In this document: one piece after another, positions 45,645-53,992 of the stretch
How positions within the stretch are numbered: position 1 is the stretch's first letter
Layout of the letters: every line of letters starts with the position of its first letter
Assembly (NCBI GenBank): GCA_963762435.1
Contig: CAVXLN010000003.1
Coordinates: forward strand, 186,001 to 250,000
From: JAXDMU01 sp963762435
GTDB taxonomy: Bacteria; Pseudomonadota; Alphaproteobacteria; ATCC43930; CGMCC-115725
Direction: 5' to 3'
DNA length: 64,000 nucleotides
Notes under the pieces: model-generated
The model's database searches: none
Seen by the model: the letters and a program-made list of their open reading frames with translations, nothing else
Told to the model about the DNA's origin: nothing
Program-made: the position numbers and the translations under genes

Positions 45645-46877
45645 TCAGCCCAACAATGTCTTCATGGGCACGGCCGGATCAGCCAGGCGATCGGGATCGA
45701 CCATCATGCGCCGCCCGATCATCATGCGGCCGGCCATGAACTCGGCCGGCGCATTCACGGCTTCGACCACGAGCAGCCTGCCATCGGCCGCGAGATGGAA
45801 CGCCGCGAAGGATGCCGCGGCCGGATCGCCGCGCAGCACGAGGCGTGACGCGTCGAACGCCACGCCGGCGATCTGCAGCTTGATGTCGTACTGATCCGAC
45901 CAGAACCACGGCACCTCGGGCGCCGGGGCCGGCTTGCCGGTGAGGGATGAAGCCGCCTGCTTCGCTTGCTCGAGCGCGTTCGGCACGCTTTCGAGGCGCC
46001 AACGACGGTCATAGAGCGGCATCGGCCGGCGCGTGCAATCGCCGATCGCGTAGATCGCGGGATCGCTGGTCCGCGCCGACCCGTCGACGATGATGCCATT
46101 GTCGCAATCGAGGCCGGCGGCCCGCGCCAGATCGTCATTGGCGACGCCGCCGACACCGATCAGCGCTGCATCGCAGGGGATAAGCCGGCCGTCGCCGAGC
46201 CGCACGCCCCTGACGGCACCCGCCTCGCCCTCGATTGCCTCGACCTTGGCGTCGAGCTCGATCGCGACACCCTGGGCGCGATGATAGGCTTGAAAGAAAT
46301 CCGATAGCGGCACGCAGGCGACGCGAGCCAGCACGCGCGCCTCGCGCTCGATGATGGTCGCCGTCGCCCCCAGCGCCCGGGCGGACGCTGCCGCCTCGAG
46401 CCCGATATAGCCGCCGCCGACCACGGCGAGGTGGCGCCCCGGCCCGAGCGCCGCCTTGAGCAGATCGGCATCGGCCGCGGTCCGGAGCTCCAGCACATTG
46501 GCGAGATCGAGGCCTGGCAGATCGAGCCGCCGTGCCCGCGAGCCCAACGCCAGGATGGCATGGTCGTAGCCCAGGACCTCGCCATCGACGAGGCGGATTT
46601 GCTTGGCCGCCCGATCGATCGACGCCACCCGTGTCGCCAGCCGGAGCGCGATCCCGTGCTCGGGATAGAAGCTCGCCGGTTTCAAGGCCAAGCTCGCCGC
46701 ATCGGCCTCGCCCTTGAGCCAGGCCTTGGACAAAGGCGGCCGCTGATAAGGCGCCAGCGGCTCCTCGCCGATGAGCGTGATCGGACCCTGCCAGCCATAT
46801 TGGCGCAAGAAGATCGCGGCGGAGCCGCCGGCATGGCCGGCGCCGACGATGACGATAGGCGTGTCGAGCCCGCTCAC
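45645..46877 (-). CDS. FAD-dependent ferredoxin reductase (rhodocoxin/putidaredoxin reductase type)
   Basis: The 410-residue flavoprotein starts with the FAD motif IVIVGAGHAGGSAAIFL. It has YQRPPLSKAWL (a hallmark of this reductase class) and the NAD(P)H motif AVVGGGYIGLEAAASARALG. IYAIGDCTRRPMPLYDRRWRLESV follows, with a C-terminal domain. The class passes electrons from NAD(P)H to 2Fe-2S ferredoxins that serve P450s. The CYP153 and ferredoxin at 38 kb lack an adjacent reductase, so this is a candidate partner. GTG at 46877 overlaps the stop of the MFS gene, so translation is coupled. Confidence 0.92.
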   Translation of the reverse strand: MSGLDTPIVIVGAGHAGGSAAIFLRQYGWQGPITLIGEEPLAPYQRPPLSKAWLKGEADAASLALKPASFYPEHGIALRLATRVASIDRAAKQIRLVDGEVLGYDHAILALGSRARRLDLPGLDLANVLELRTAADADLLKAALGPGRHLAVVGGGYIGLEAAASARALGATATIIEREARVLARVACVPLSDFFQAYHRAQGVAIELDAKVEAIEGEAGAVRGVRLGDGRLIPCDAALIGVGGVANDDLARAAGLDCDNGIIVDGSARTSDPAIYAIGDCTRRPMPLYDRRWRLESVPNALEQAKQAASSLTGKPAPAPEVPWFWSDQYDIKLQIAGVAFDASRLVLRGDPAAASFAAFHLAADGRLLVVEAVNAPAEFMAGRMMIGRRMMVDPDRLADPAVPMKTLLG

Positions 46878-48280
46878 CGAGGGCCGCCCCGCTCGGCGGT
46901 CCAGCGCTCGTAATAGTCGCGGCTCGCGGCATAGGGCTTGAGCGCCGCCATTGCGCAAAGGGCGGAGACGAACAGGATCGAGGTCGGCACGATCGCCAGC
47001 GAATAGAGCAGCTGGTTCTCATCCTTCAGCACATAGTCGGTGAAGGCCGCGATCGCGGTCGGGCCGAACCCGAGGCCGAGCAGGCTGACCACGAAGATCA
47101 GGAGGGCCGAGAAGAACCCGCGCATCTGGTTGGGGATGATCTCCTGCAGCGACGAGGCGCCCGCGCCCGTCGGCAGCGTGCCGAAGAATGTCGCGAATCC
47201 CACCAGCAGAAGGCTGAGCGGCGCGTCGCCGACCAGCGGATAGGCGATCAGGAACGGCAGGGTCAGCAGCGGGGACAGCACCAGCACCATCATCCGCCCG
47301 CTGCGGAACCGAGCCGCCAGGATATCGGCCAGCACGCCGCCGCAGCCGACGCCAAGCGTGCCCAACACCGCGATGATGAGGCCGTAATCGCGCCCGGCCT
47401 CGGCCGGAGTCCAGCCATAGCTGCGGATGAAGAAACTGGGAATCCAGGCGGCGACGCCATAGGCGGTCATGGCGGAGAGCGCCGACGCCAGATACTGCAG
47501 CGCGAGCGTCCGGCGGTTGGCACGGAGATAGGTCATGACCTCGCTCCAAGGCGGCGCCACGGCTGCCATACTGCCATCGGCTTGGCGCGCCATCGAGCGG
47601 TGGCCGCGTCGGATCGGCTCGCGCAATGTCGCGACCCAGAGCGACACGATCACGCCGGGCAGACCGACCGCGAAGAAGACGAGTTGCCAGCTATGGACCT
47701 CGCCGACGATCGGCAGCACGACATTGGCGGTGCCGGACAACAGTCGGATGACCTCGGCACCAATCACCAGGGCCAAGCCCGCACCGATATAGACGCCCAT
47801 GCTGTAGATGCCGAGTGCTGTGCCAAGGCGCTTGGGCGGGAAATAGTCGGACAGCATCGAATAAGCGGACGGCGAGAGCGTCGCCTCGCCGATGCCGACG
47901 CCGATGCGTGCCGAGAACAGCGACCAGAAATTGCGGGCGACGCCGCACAGCGCCGTCATGATGCTCCAGACGAACACGCCGATCGTCACGATCGTGACGC
48001 GCCGCTTGCTGTCGACGAGCCGGCCGATGGGTATGCCGAGGAGCGAATAGAACACCGCGAAGGCCGCCCCCTGGAGCAGGCTCAGCCCGGTATCGTTGAT
48101 GCCGAGATCGCGCTTGATCGGCCCGACCAGCAGTACCAGCACCTGCCGGTCGATGAAGGAGAAAGTATAGGCGACCACCAGCACGCCGACGACATAGGCG
48201 GCATAGAGTTGGCTCGGATACCGCTCGACCGCGCGCGATTCCGTGCGCTCCGGCAGAGCGACACCTTCCAATTCCGCCAT
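46874..48280 (-). CDS. MFS transporter, spinster-like
   Basis: The 468-residue membrane protein has twelve helices. YTFSFIDRQVLVLLVGPIKRDL is characteristic of spinster-type and related proteins. LGIPIGRLVDSKRRVTIVT is the MFS loop motif. ARIGVGIGEATLSPSAYSMLSDYFPPKRLGTALGIY follows. Substrates in this group include lipids and aromatic or hydroxylated organic acids. Its stop overlaps the reductase GTG. The ATG at 48280 is preferred to an upstream frame extension that looks non-coding. Confidence 0.88.
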   Translation of the reverse strand: MAELEGVALPERTESRAVERYPSQLYAAYVVGVLVVAYTFSFIDRQVLVLLVGPIKRDLGINDTGLSLLQGAAFAVFYSLLGIPIGRLVDSKRRVTIVTIGVFVWSIMTALCGVARNFWSLFSARIGVGIGEATLSPSAYSMLSDYFPPKRLGTALGIYSMGVYIGAGLALVIGAEVIRLLSGTANVVLPIVGEVHSWQLVFFAVGLPGVIVSLWVATLREPIRRGHRSMARQADGSMAAVAPPWSEVMTYLRANRRTLALQYLASALSAMTAYGVAAWIPSFFIRSYGWTPAEAGRDYGLIIAVLGTLGVGCGGVLADILAARFRSGRMMVLVLSPLLTLPFLIAYPLVGDAPLSLLLVGFATFFGTLPTGAGASSLQEIIPNQMRGFFSALLIFVVSLLGLGFGPTAIAAFTDYVLKDENQLLYSLAIVPTSILFVSALCAMAALKPYAASRDYYERWTAERGGPR

Positions 48281-48438
48281 GTCTTCCTCCCTTTTTTCCG
48301 CACTGTGGCACAAGCCTGCGGCGAATACACCAGCGCCGGATTCGCAACTTATCCACAACTAATCGTTGCTACAATCTTGCCCTAGCAGCAACGAAACGGC
48401 GATATTCGAGGAAGTTTCCTCTACTTCAGGAGCCTCGA

Positions 48439-48675
48439 TTGCCCGGCGACAGCGACAGCATTTTCTCGAAGGACATTCTTTATGCCCGCGCCGATGCGAG
48501 GCAACAGTGCCATCTTGCGATCCGCTTCGCGCGGCGGCATCGGGCGCAGGCGCGGCTCGATCTAGCCGCCATGATGCTGGGCGAGGCGGCGCTGCAGCGC
48601 GCCCGCTTTCGCTATTGGCACCATCGTTTCGTTGTAGAGCGGGGCCGCGCCGAGGCCGACGGCGCGCCTCAATAG
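48439..48675 (+). CDS. Small basic hypothetical protein
   Basis: The 388-nt stretch between the MFS start and the acyl-CoA dehydrogenase stop holds this frame of 78 residues, from a TTG at 48439 with CAGGAG upstream. The protein is basic and helical (RQQCHLAIRFARRHRAQARLDLAAMM, then GEAALQRARFRYWHHRFVVE). It overlaps the end of the acyl-CoA dehydrogenase gene by 7 nt on the other strand. I recognise no family, and its reality is uncertain. I see nothing else in that stretch. Confidence 0.4.
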   Translation: MPGDSDSIFSKDILYARADARQQCHLAIRFARRHRAQARLDLAAMMLGEAALQRARFRYWHHRFVVERGRAEADGAPQ

Positions 48676-49835
48676 GATTTGGGCAGGCCCAGCACCTTCT
48701 CGGCGATGAAGCAGAGGATCAGCTGCGGGCTGACCGGTGCCAAGCGTGGGATCAGGCTTTCGCGCAGATACCGCTCGACATGATATTCCTTGGCATAGCC
48801 GAAGCCGCCGTGAGTCATGACCGCGGTCTCGCACGCCCGATATCCCGCCTCGGCGGCGAGATATTTCGCGGCATTGGCGGCCGCCCCGCAATCGAGCCCC
48901 TGATCATAGCGCCAGGCGGCGCGATGCATCATGAGATCGGCCGCCTCGAGCGCCATCCAGCGCTCGGCCAGCGGATGCTGGATCGCCTGGTTCTGTCCGA
49001 TCGGCCGGTCGAACACGATGCGCTCGCCGGCATAGCGCGTCGCGCGTTCCAGGGCCACGCGGCCGAGCCCGATCGCCTCGGCCGCGATCAGGATCCGCTC
49101 GGGATTGAGCCCGTGCAGGATGTAGTCGAAGCCCTTGCCTTCCTCGCCGATCCGGTCCTCGACCGGCACCTCCAGCCCATCGATGAAAAGCTGGTTCGAA
49201 TCGACTGCCTTGCGGCCCATCTTGTCGATCTCGCGCACCTCGACCCTGGTGCGGTCGAGGGTCGTATAGAAGAGGCTCAGCCCTTGGCTCGGCTTCTTCG
49301 TCTCCTCGATCGGCGTGGTGCGGGCGAGGATCAGCATCTTCTCCGCCACCTGTGCCGTCGAGATCCAGACCTTGGCGCCGTTCAGCACATAGCGGTCGCC
49401 GCGCCGTTCGGCACGGGTCTTGAGCCTGGTGGTATCGAGCCCGGTATTGGGCTCGGTCACAGCGAAGCAGGCCTTTTCCCGGCCGGCAATGAGCGGCGGC
49501 AGCATCCGGCGCTTCTGCGCATCGGTGCCGAACACGACGACCGGGTTGAGGCCGAAGATGTTCATATGCACGGCCGAGGCGCCCGACATGCCGGCACCCG
49601 ATTGCGCGATCGCCTGCAGCATGATCGCGGCTTCCGCGATGCCGAGCCCGGCGCCGCCATACTCTTCGGGGATCGCGATGCCGAGCCAGCCGGCCTCGGC
49701 CATTGCTGCATGCAGCTCGACCGGGAAGCCGCCCAGGCGATCGCGCTCGAGCCAATAGGCATCGTCGAACCGGACGCAGATCTTGGCGACCGCGTCCCGC
49801 ACTGCTTCTTGGTCGGCCGACAGGGCGAAATCCAT
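48669..49835 (-). CDS. Acyl-CoA dehydrogenase
   Basis: The 388-residue flavoenzyme oxidises acyl-CoA to enoyl-CoA, passing electrons to electron-transfer flavoprotein. Family blocks are IAIPEEYGGAGLGIAEAAIM, CFAVTEPNTGLDTTRLKT, GAKVWIS, YAGERIVFDRPIGQNQAIQHPLA and the C-terminal MTHGGFGYAKEYHVERYLRE. The N-terminal MDFALSADQEAVRDAVAKI is complete. Acyl chain preference is not readable. It is read on its own between a small gene and a palindrome that follows the chemoreceptor gene. Confidence 0.95.
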   Translation of the reverse strand: MDFALSADQEAVRDAVAKICVRFDDAYWLERDRLGGFPVELHAAMAEAGWLGIAIPEEYGGAGLGIAEAAIMLQAIAQSGAGMSGASAVHMNIFGLNPVVVFGTDAQKRRMLPPLIAGREKACFAVTEPNTGLDTTRLKTRAERRGDRYVLNGAKVWISTAQVAEKMLILARTTPIEETKKPSQGLSLFYTTLDRTRVEVREIDKMGRKAVDSNQLFIDGLEVPVEDRIGEEGKGFDYILHGLNPERILIAAEAIGLGRVALERATRYAGERIVFDRPIGQNQAIQHPLAERWMALEAADLMMHRAAWRYDQGLDCGAAANAAKYLAAEAGYRACETAVMTHGGFGYAKEYHVERYLRESLIPRLAPVSPQLILCFIAEKVLGLPKSY

Positions 49836-49844
49836 CGCCCAATG

Positions 49845-49872
49845 CTAGCCGAGCCGCATGCGGCTCGGCTAG
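49845..49872 (-). terminator. Perfect 28-nt palindrome after the chemoreceptor gene
   Basis: CTAGCCGAGCCGCA is followed directly by its exact reverse complement. On the minus strand it starts 7 nt after the chemoreceptor stop and lies 9 nt before the acyl-CoA dehydrogenase start. It likely separates the two transcripts; no T run follows. Confidence 0.6.
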
Positions 49873-49879
49873 AGGTGCA

Positions 49880-51340
49880 TCAAGCGGCGTTCAGCTCGCC
49901 GAGGAAGCTGCTCACCGCGTGGCGCAGCTCGCCGCCATCGGTGGCGAGCCTGGTTGCGGCATTGAGCGCCCGGTCGGCCGCCGTGCGCGTCTCGTCGGCA
50001 ATGCCGGCGGCGTCGAGGACGGTGTGCGAGACTTCCTGCGAGTGATGGGCCGCCTCATGGATGCTGCGGCTGATCTCGCCCGTGGCGGCCGTCTGCTCCT
50101 GTGCCGCTGCGGCGACGGCACCGGTAATGTCGCTGATGGTGCCGATCGTCTTGGCGATGCCTTGAATCGCGTCCACCGCCTTGCTGGTCTCGGTCTGGAT
50201 GGCGCCGACCTGCGCCTGGATATCCTCGGTCGCCCGCGCCGTCTGGTTGGCGAGGCTCTTGACCTCGCTCGCCACCACGGCAAAGCCCTTGCCCGCCTCG
50301 CCCGCCCGTGCCGCCTCGATCGTGGCGTTCAAGGCGAGCAGGTTGGTCTGCGATGCGATATCGTTGATGAGGGCGATCACCTCGCCGATCTTGCTGGCGG
50401 CATCGGACAGGTTGCGCATCGTCCGATTGGTCTCCTCGGCCTCATCGACCGCCTGCGCCACGATGCGGCCGGCTTCGTTGACCTGCCGGCCGACCTCGCT
50501 CACCGAGGCGAGCAGCTCCTCGACCGCGGCCGCCACGGCCTCGACATTCTCGCTCGTGCGCTCGGATTCCTCCCGCGCCGTGCCGGTCTGGGAGCCCGTG
50601 CGCTGGGCGAAGCCCGCAAGTGCCCGGGCGGTTTCCTGCATCTCGCCGGTGGCCATCGAAACCCGCTCCATCATGCCGGCCACGCGCGTCTCGAAGCTGC
50701 CGGCAACCTGGCGCATGGACGATTGGCGCGCGGCTTCCGCCTCTTCCCGGAGCCGGTTCCGCTCGGTATTGAGCCGGGCGCTTTCTTCCTGGGCTGCGGT
50801 GATCTCGGCCAGGCTGCGCTCGGCCGTCGTGAAGAGCTGAACCAGCCGGATGTCGAGCCAGGCGAGCGCCCCGGTCTCGAGCACGACCACGACCGCATGC
50901 AGCACGACGCGGCCGAAATTGCTGCCGCCTGGATAGATCGCCGCCGGGAACAGGAAATTGAGCGAGAGATGATGGAGCGCGGTCGCCACCGCCGCCAGCA
51001 GCACCACCTGCCAATCGCAATAGACCGACAGCATGGCGAGCAGCGCGAAATAATACATATGAATGTCGAGCTGCCAGACCTGGCCGCGCATCACATAGAG
51101 CAGCAGCGAGGGCGCGCCGACGAGGGCGACGGCCGTGATGAGGCGCGAGCTCTGGCCGAGAGGATCGAGGCGGAAGGCAACGGTCGAGCAAGTGGCGAGA
51201 ACGGCCATGAACAGGGTCGGCAGCAGCCAGTCGGCCCCGACCCAGAGTGCTGCGCCGAAGGTAAGCATCACATGCACCCATAGCAAAGCCTGCAGCCCCA
51301 GCCCGGCATTCCGTCGCAAGGTTGCCAGATCGTTCGTCAT
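49880..51340 (-). CDS. Methyl-accepting chemotaxis protein with multi-helix membrane sensor
   Basis: The 486-residue receptor lacks the usual periplasmic loop. Instead it has about five hydrophobic helices in residues 10-175 (LLWVHVMLTFGAALWVGADW, VVLLAAVATALHHLSLNFLF), a membrane-embedded sensor. A cytoplasmic coiled coil with the signalling tip INDIASQTNLLALNATIEAA and KGFAVVASEVKSLANQTARA follows. The ATG at 51340 overlaps the stop of the preceding small membrane-protein gene, so the two are translated together. No ligand can be named. Confidence 0.92.
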   Translation of the reverse strand: MTNDLATLRRNAGLGLQALLWVHVMLTFGAALWVGADWLLPTLFMAVLATCSTVAFRLDPLGQSSRLITAVALVGAPSLLLYVMRGQVWQLDIHMYYFALLAMLSVYCDWQVVLLAAVATALHHLSLNFLFPAAIYPGGSNFGRVVLHAVVVVLETGALAWLDIRLVQLFTTAERSLAEITAAQEESARLNTERNRLREEAEAARQSSMRQVAGSFETRVAGMMERVSMATGEMQETARALAGFAQRTGSQTGTAREESERTSENVEAVAAAVEELLASVSEVGRQVNEAGRIVAQAVDEAEETNRTMRNLSDAASKIGEVIALINDIASQTNLLALNATIEAARAGEAGKGFAVVASEVKSLANQTARATEDIQAQVGAIQTETSKAVDAIQGIAKTIGTISDITGAVAAAAQEQTAATGEISRSIHEAAHHSQEVSHTVLDAAGIADETRTAADRALNAATRLATDGGELRHAVSSFLGELNAA

Positions 51341-51675
51341 GTTCTGCTTCCTCCTCTTACCAACCCGCTGAGAGCCGGGCCCGCCCCGTCGCACAAGCCA
51401 AATCGCGCAGGTTCCAGCAGCACGAGTGCGCCTGCCTGATGCAGCCGGGCGATGAAGTCATCGCCATCGGACCGCGTGATGACGATCGAGGACATGCCGC
51501 CCCAGCCGAGCACGGCACCGCCGGCCGAAACCACGGCATCGGTGCTGCGCACGGCACCCCACCAGGGTGGGAAGACGGCGGCGACGAAGCGATCATCGAC
51601 TGGTCGAAACTCCAGCCAGCCCGCCGCTGCCACGCTCGCCACCAGCATCGCAATCGCCGGCAGCCAAGTTCGCAT
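51337..51675 (-). CDS. Small exported or membrane-anchored protein coupled to the chemoreceptor
   Basis: The 112-residue protein has one N-terminal hydrophobic segment (MRTWLPAIAMLVASVAAAGWLEF) and a soluble part with FVAAVFPPWWGAVRSTDAVV, GWGGMSSIVITRSDGDDFIA and QAGALVLLEPARFGLCDG. It overlaps the chemoreceptor start by 4 nt (ATGA). I know no family. Its position suggests it modifies or feeds the receptor signal. Upstream, 51676-51886, is AT-rich promoter-like DNA without a gene. Confidence 0.7.
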   Translation of the reverse strand: MRTWLPAIAMLVASVAAAGWLEFRPVDDRFVAAVFPPWWGAVRSTDAVVSAGGAVLGWGGMSSIVITRSDGDDFIARLHQAGALVLLEPARFGLCDGAGPALSGLVRGGSRT

Positions 51676-51886
51676 CGTCGAACTCTCGCCCATCGCGCTA
51701 TGTTCCTCGCACGGCGCTCAACTCATTCGAACGCCATACCGGTGTATTGGCGAACCGTAAAATTACCCTGAATGATGAAGCGAACTTAGTTAGGCGTGAT
51801 CACACTTTACTTTTGACAACCTGCGGGGGAGATTTAGATATTTAGAAACCGTCATCGCATTACGGCGCTGCCCGGATCTCCTGCCC

Positions 51887-52780
51887 ATGCTTCCTCTGAT
51901 CATCAGGCCCCATCTGCGCCGGCTGACTTGCCTCCTTTGGCTCTGCCTATGCGCCGCAGCGAGCCCGGCGGCGGCGGAGCCGGCGCTCTGGTCGGTCACC
52001 AAGGACGGCTCGACCGTCTATCTCTTCGGCACGATCCATATCTGGAAATCCGACCAGCCCTGGGAGACGGAGAAGATCTCGACGGCGCTCCAGGCCAGCA
52101 CGGAGCTGTGGACCGAGCTGCTCCCGGAAGATCTCAAATCCGTCCAACCCGTGATCGCGGCCCTGGGCGTCGATCGCGAGCACCCGCTGTCCTCCAAGCT
52201 GACGAAACAGGATCTGGCCCTCCTCGACAAGACGGCCAAGCGGCTGGAGCTGCCCAACGGCAGGGCCAGGCTTGAGCCGATGCGGCCCTGGATGGCGGCC
52301 CTCACCTTCACCGTGCTTCCGCTGCTACGGGCCGGCTATGATCCGGCGGAGGGGATCGATTCAGCATTGCAAAGCCAGGCCAAGGCCGACGGCAAACGGC
52401 TGCTCGCGTTCGAGACACCCGATATGCAGGTGCAGCTCTTTGCCGACATGCCGCCCGCGATCGAGCTCGAGATGCTGCATTCGGCCCTCGAAGACGCGCA
52501 GAAATCGGCCGAGCATCTGCAGGCGATCGCAAATGCCTGGCAAGCGGGCGATGTGCCGGCGCTCGAGGCCGGGCTGATCGGGCTCGACCAGAAGAAATAT
52601 GCGGATTTCTACAAGCGGCTCTTCACCGACCGCAACCAGGCCTGGGCCGACCGCATCGCCGCCCTGCTCAAGGAAGGCGGGGAGACGCGCTTTGTCGCGG
52701 TCGGTGCCGGGCACCTGGCCGGGCCGGACAGTTTGCAGCACGCCCTCGAGCAGCGCGGGCTCACCGTCGTGCGTGACTGA
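51887..52780 (+). CDS. TraB/GumN family protein, exported
   Basis: The 297-residue protein has a signal peptide (LTCLLWLCLCAAASPAAAEP). The conserved TraB/GumN start follows: LWSVTKDGSTVYLFGTIHIWK, with GTIH and a downstream Glu in STELWTELLPE. The C-terminal motif FVAVGAGHLAGPDSLQHALEQRGL is complete. Eukaryotic and bacterial members are proposed metalloproteases or erythromycin-esterase-like hydrolases; the function here is unknown. It is followed by a small membrane-protein gene after 79 nt. Confidence 0.9.
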   Translation: MLPLIIRPHLRRLTCLLWLCLCAAASPAAAEPALWSVTKDGSTVYLFGTIHIWKSDQPWETEKISTALQASTELWTELLPEDLKSVQPVIAALGVDREHPLSSKLTKQDLALLDKTAKRLELPNGRARLEPMRPWMAALTFTVLPLLRAGYDPAEGIDSALQSQAKADGKRLLAFETPDMQVQLFADMPPAIELEMLHSALEDAQKSAEHLQAIANAWQAGDVPALEAGLIGLDQKKYADFYKRLFTDRNQAWADRIAALLKEGGETRFVAVGAGHLAGPDSLQHALEQRGLTVVRD

Positions 52781-52859
52781 GCGCAGAGCGACACGCTGGC
52801 ATGTGCTCGGCCAGGCGCCCTAAACTCCACCTCGTCGATAATTGCCGAGAGAACCCCCG

Positions 52860-53204
52860 ATGCGGCCGATCGCCGTTCTACTGCTCAATTCATTGGGATT
52901 GATGGCGATCTGGGGGCTGCTCGAAGCACCGCACCTCGCCGCCTGGATCCTGATCGCGGTCGGGCTGTCCTTGCCGGGCGGACTCGTCCACGAGGCGCGC
53001 CGCGGCCGGCTCGATGGCTCGATCGCCTCGGCCGCGGCCTGGTGGTCGGCCCCGTTCATTCTTCTGCTCGGCTGCTACCTTCTCGGCGTGTCGGCGTTCG
53101 TCAGCCTGTGTATCGGCATCGCCGGCTCGGGTGCCGCCTATCTGATCCGGCGTATGTCCGGCTTCAACAACCAGCCCGAACGGCGCTATTCTGATGGCCG
53201 ATAA
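52860..53204 (+). CDS. Small inner-membrane protein
   Basis: The 114-residue protein has three to four hydrophobic segments: PIAVLLLNSLGLMAIWGLLE, APHLAAWILIAVGLSLPGGL, WWSAPFILLLGCYLLGVSAFV and SLCIGIAGSGAAYLIRR. A charged loop (HEARRGRLDGS) and a basic tail complete it. The ATG at 52860 is used; a TTG 18 nt upstream is less likely. No family is recognised. It is followed 18 nt later by a soluble gene, so the pair may be an operon. Confidence 0.6.
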   Translation: MRPIAVLLLNSLGLMAIWGLLEAPHLAAWILIAVGLSLPGGLVHEARRGRLDGSIASAAAWWSAPFILLLGCYLLGVSAFVSLCIGIAGSGAAYLIRRMSGFNNQPERRYSDGR

Positions 53205-53222
53205 GCGGCCGGGAAGAACAAC

Positions 53223-53750
53223 ATGAAACCCTACGCGCAAGATCCCATGTTCCATAACGGCGCCGTGCGCCCGACCAAGAACTTGACCGAGTTCATCCGC
53301 ATCTTGCGGCGCGGCTTCAATTTTTCCGCCGGCAACACGACTGAATGGAGCTTCGAGGATTGGGAGCTCGCGGTCGATGCGATCGATGATGATGATGGCT
53401 GCGGTGTCGCCCAGCCGGTCGGCACCGACGCACCCGACCCGAACGAGCTGCCGGAGGGCGAATCCCGGTTCGAAGGGCACGGGATCTGGACGCTGATGGC
53501 GCTGGCCTATCTGCGCGGCCGCGGTGCCTTCCGGCACGGCGCGTCGAAGACGGCGCGGCCGTTCAGGACCTTGCAGATCAAGGATATGAACGTCCCGGTC
53601 GGGGTCGGCGACACGCTCGAGATGCAGTTCCGCAACGGCTTCGACGATGCGCTCGCCGATGCCGTCGCCGGCGGCGACCGCACGCCGGAATGGGTCAAAC
53701 GCGCGGTGCGCGGACCGCTTCTGCGCTCGCATGCGGAACGAGACTTATGA
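53223..53750 (+). CDS. Hypothetical soluble protein
   Basis: The 175-residue acidic protein has no signal peptide. Distinct stretches are FNFSAGNTTEWSFEDWELAV, an acidic run DAIDDDDGCG, GIWTLMALAYLRGRGAFRHG and a basic C-terminus WVKRAVRGPLLRSHAERDL. I recognise no family. It follows the small membrane-protein gene by 18 nt and is the last gene before an AT-rich spacer. Confidence 0.65.
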   Translation: MKPYAQDPMFHNGAVRPTKNLTEFIRILRRGFNFSAGNTTEWSFEDWELAVDAIDDDDGCGVAQPVGTDAPDPNELPEGESRFEGHGIWTLMALAYLRGRGAFRHGASKTARPFRTLQIKDMNVPVGVGDTLEMQFRNGFDDALADAVAGGDRTPEWVKRAVRGPLLRSHAERDL

Positions 53751-53992
53751 CGTCACCAGATTCCGCGCGCAGACTCCGCTCAATTTAAGCAGTCCATAAA
53801 ACTTTAGCGAATATACTTCGCTGTGGCCTGGGATCGAGTTTTGCCGATCCCTTGCGTATTTTCGACAGCTGCTATCGATCCCTTGAAATTAATCTTTTCA
53901 GTTTCTTAATTGTTGTAGCGGTATAGCGATAGCTCAGCCGCCGGCGACTATACGCGCCTCGAATATTTTGCCTCTATTTTGAGAGACTGTTG
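53751..53992 (+). promoter_or_regulatory. AT-rich intergenic region, probable promoter of the choice-of-anchor A gene
   Basis: This 242-nt stretch is markedly AT-rich against its neighbours (for example TTGAAATTAATCTTTTCAGTTTCTTAATTGTTGTAGCGGTATAGCGATAG). TTGAAA near 53882 and TATAGCGATAG further on could be promoter elements. No gene or clear operator is seen. GAGAG lies about 10 nt before the ATG at 53993. Confidence 0.45.
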
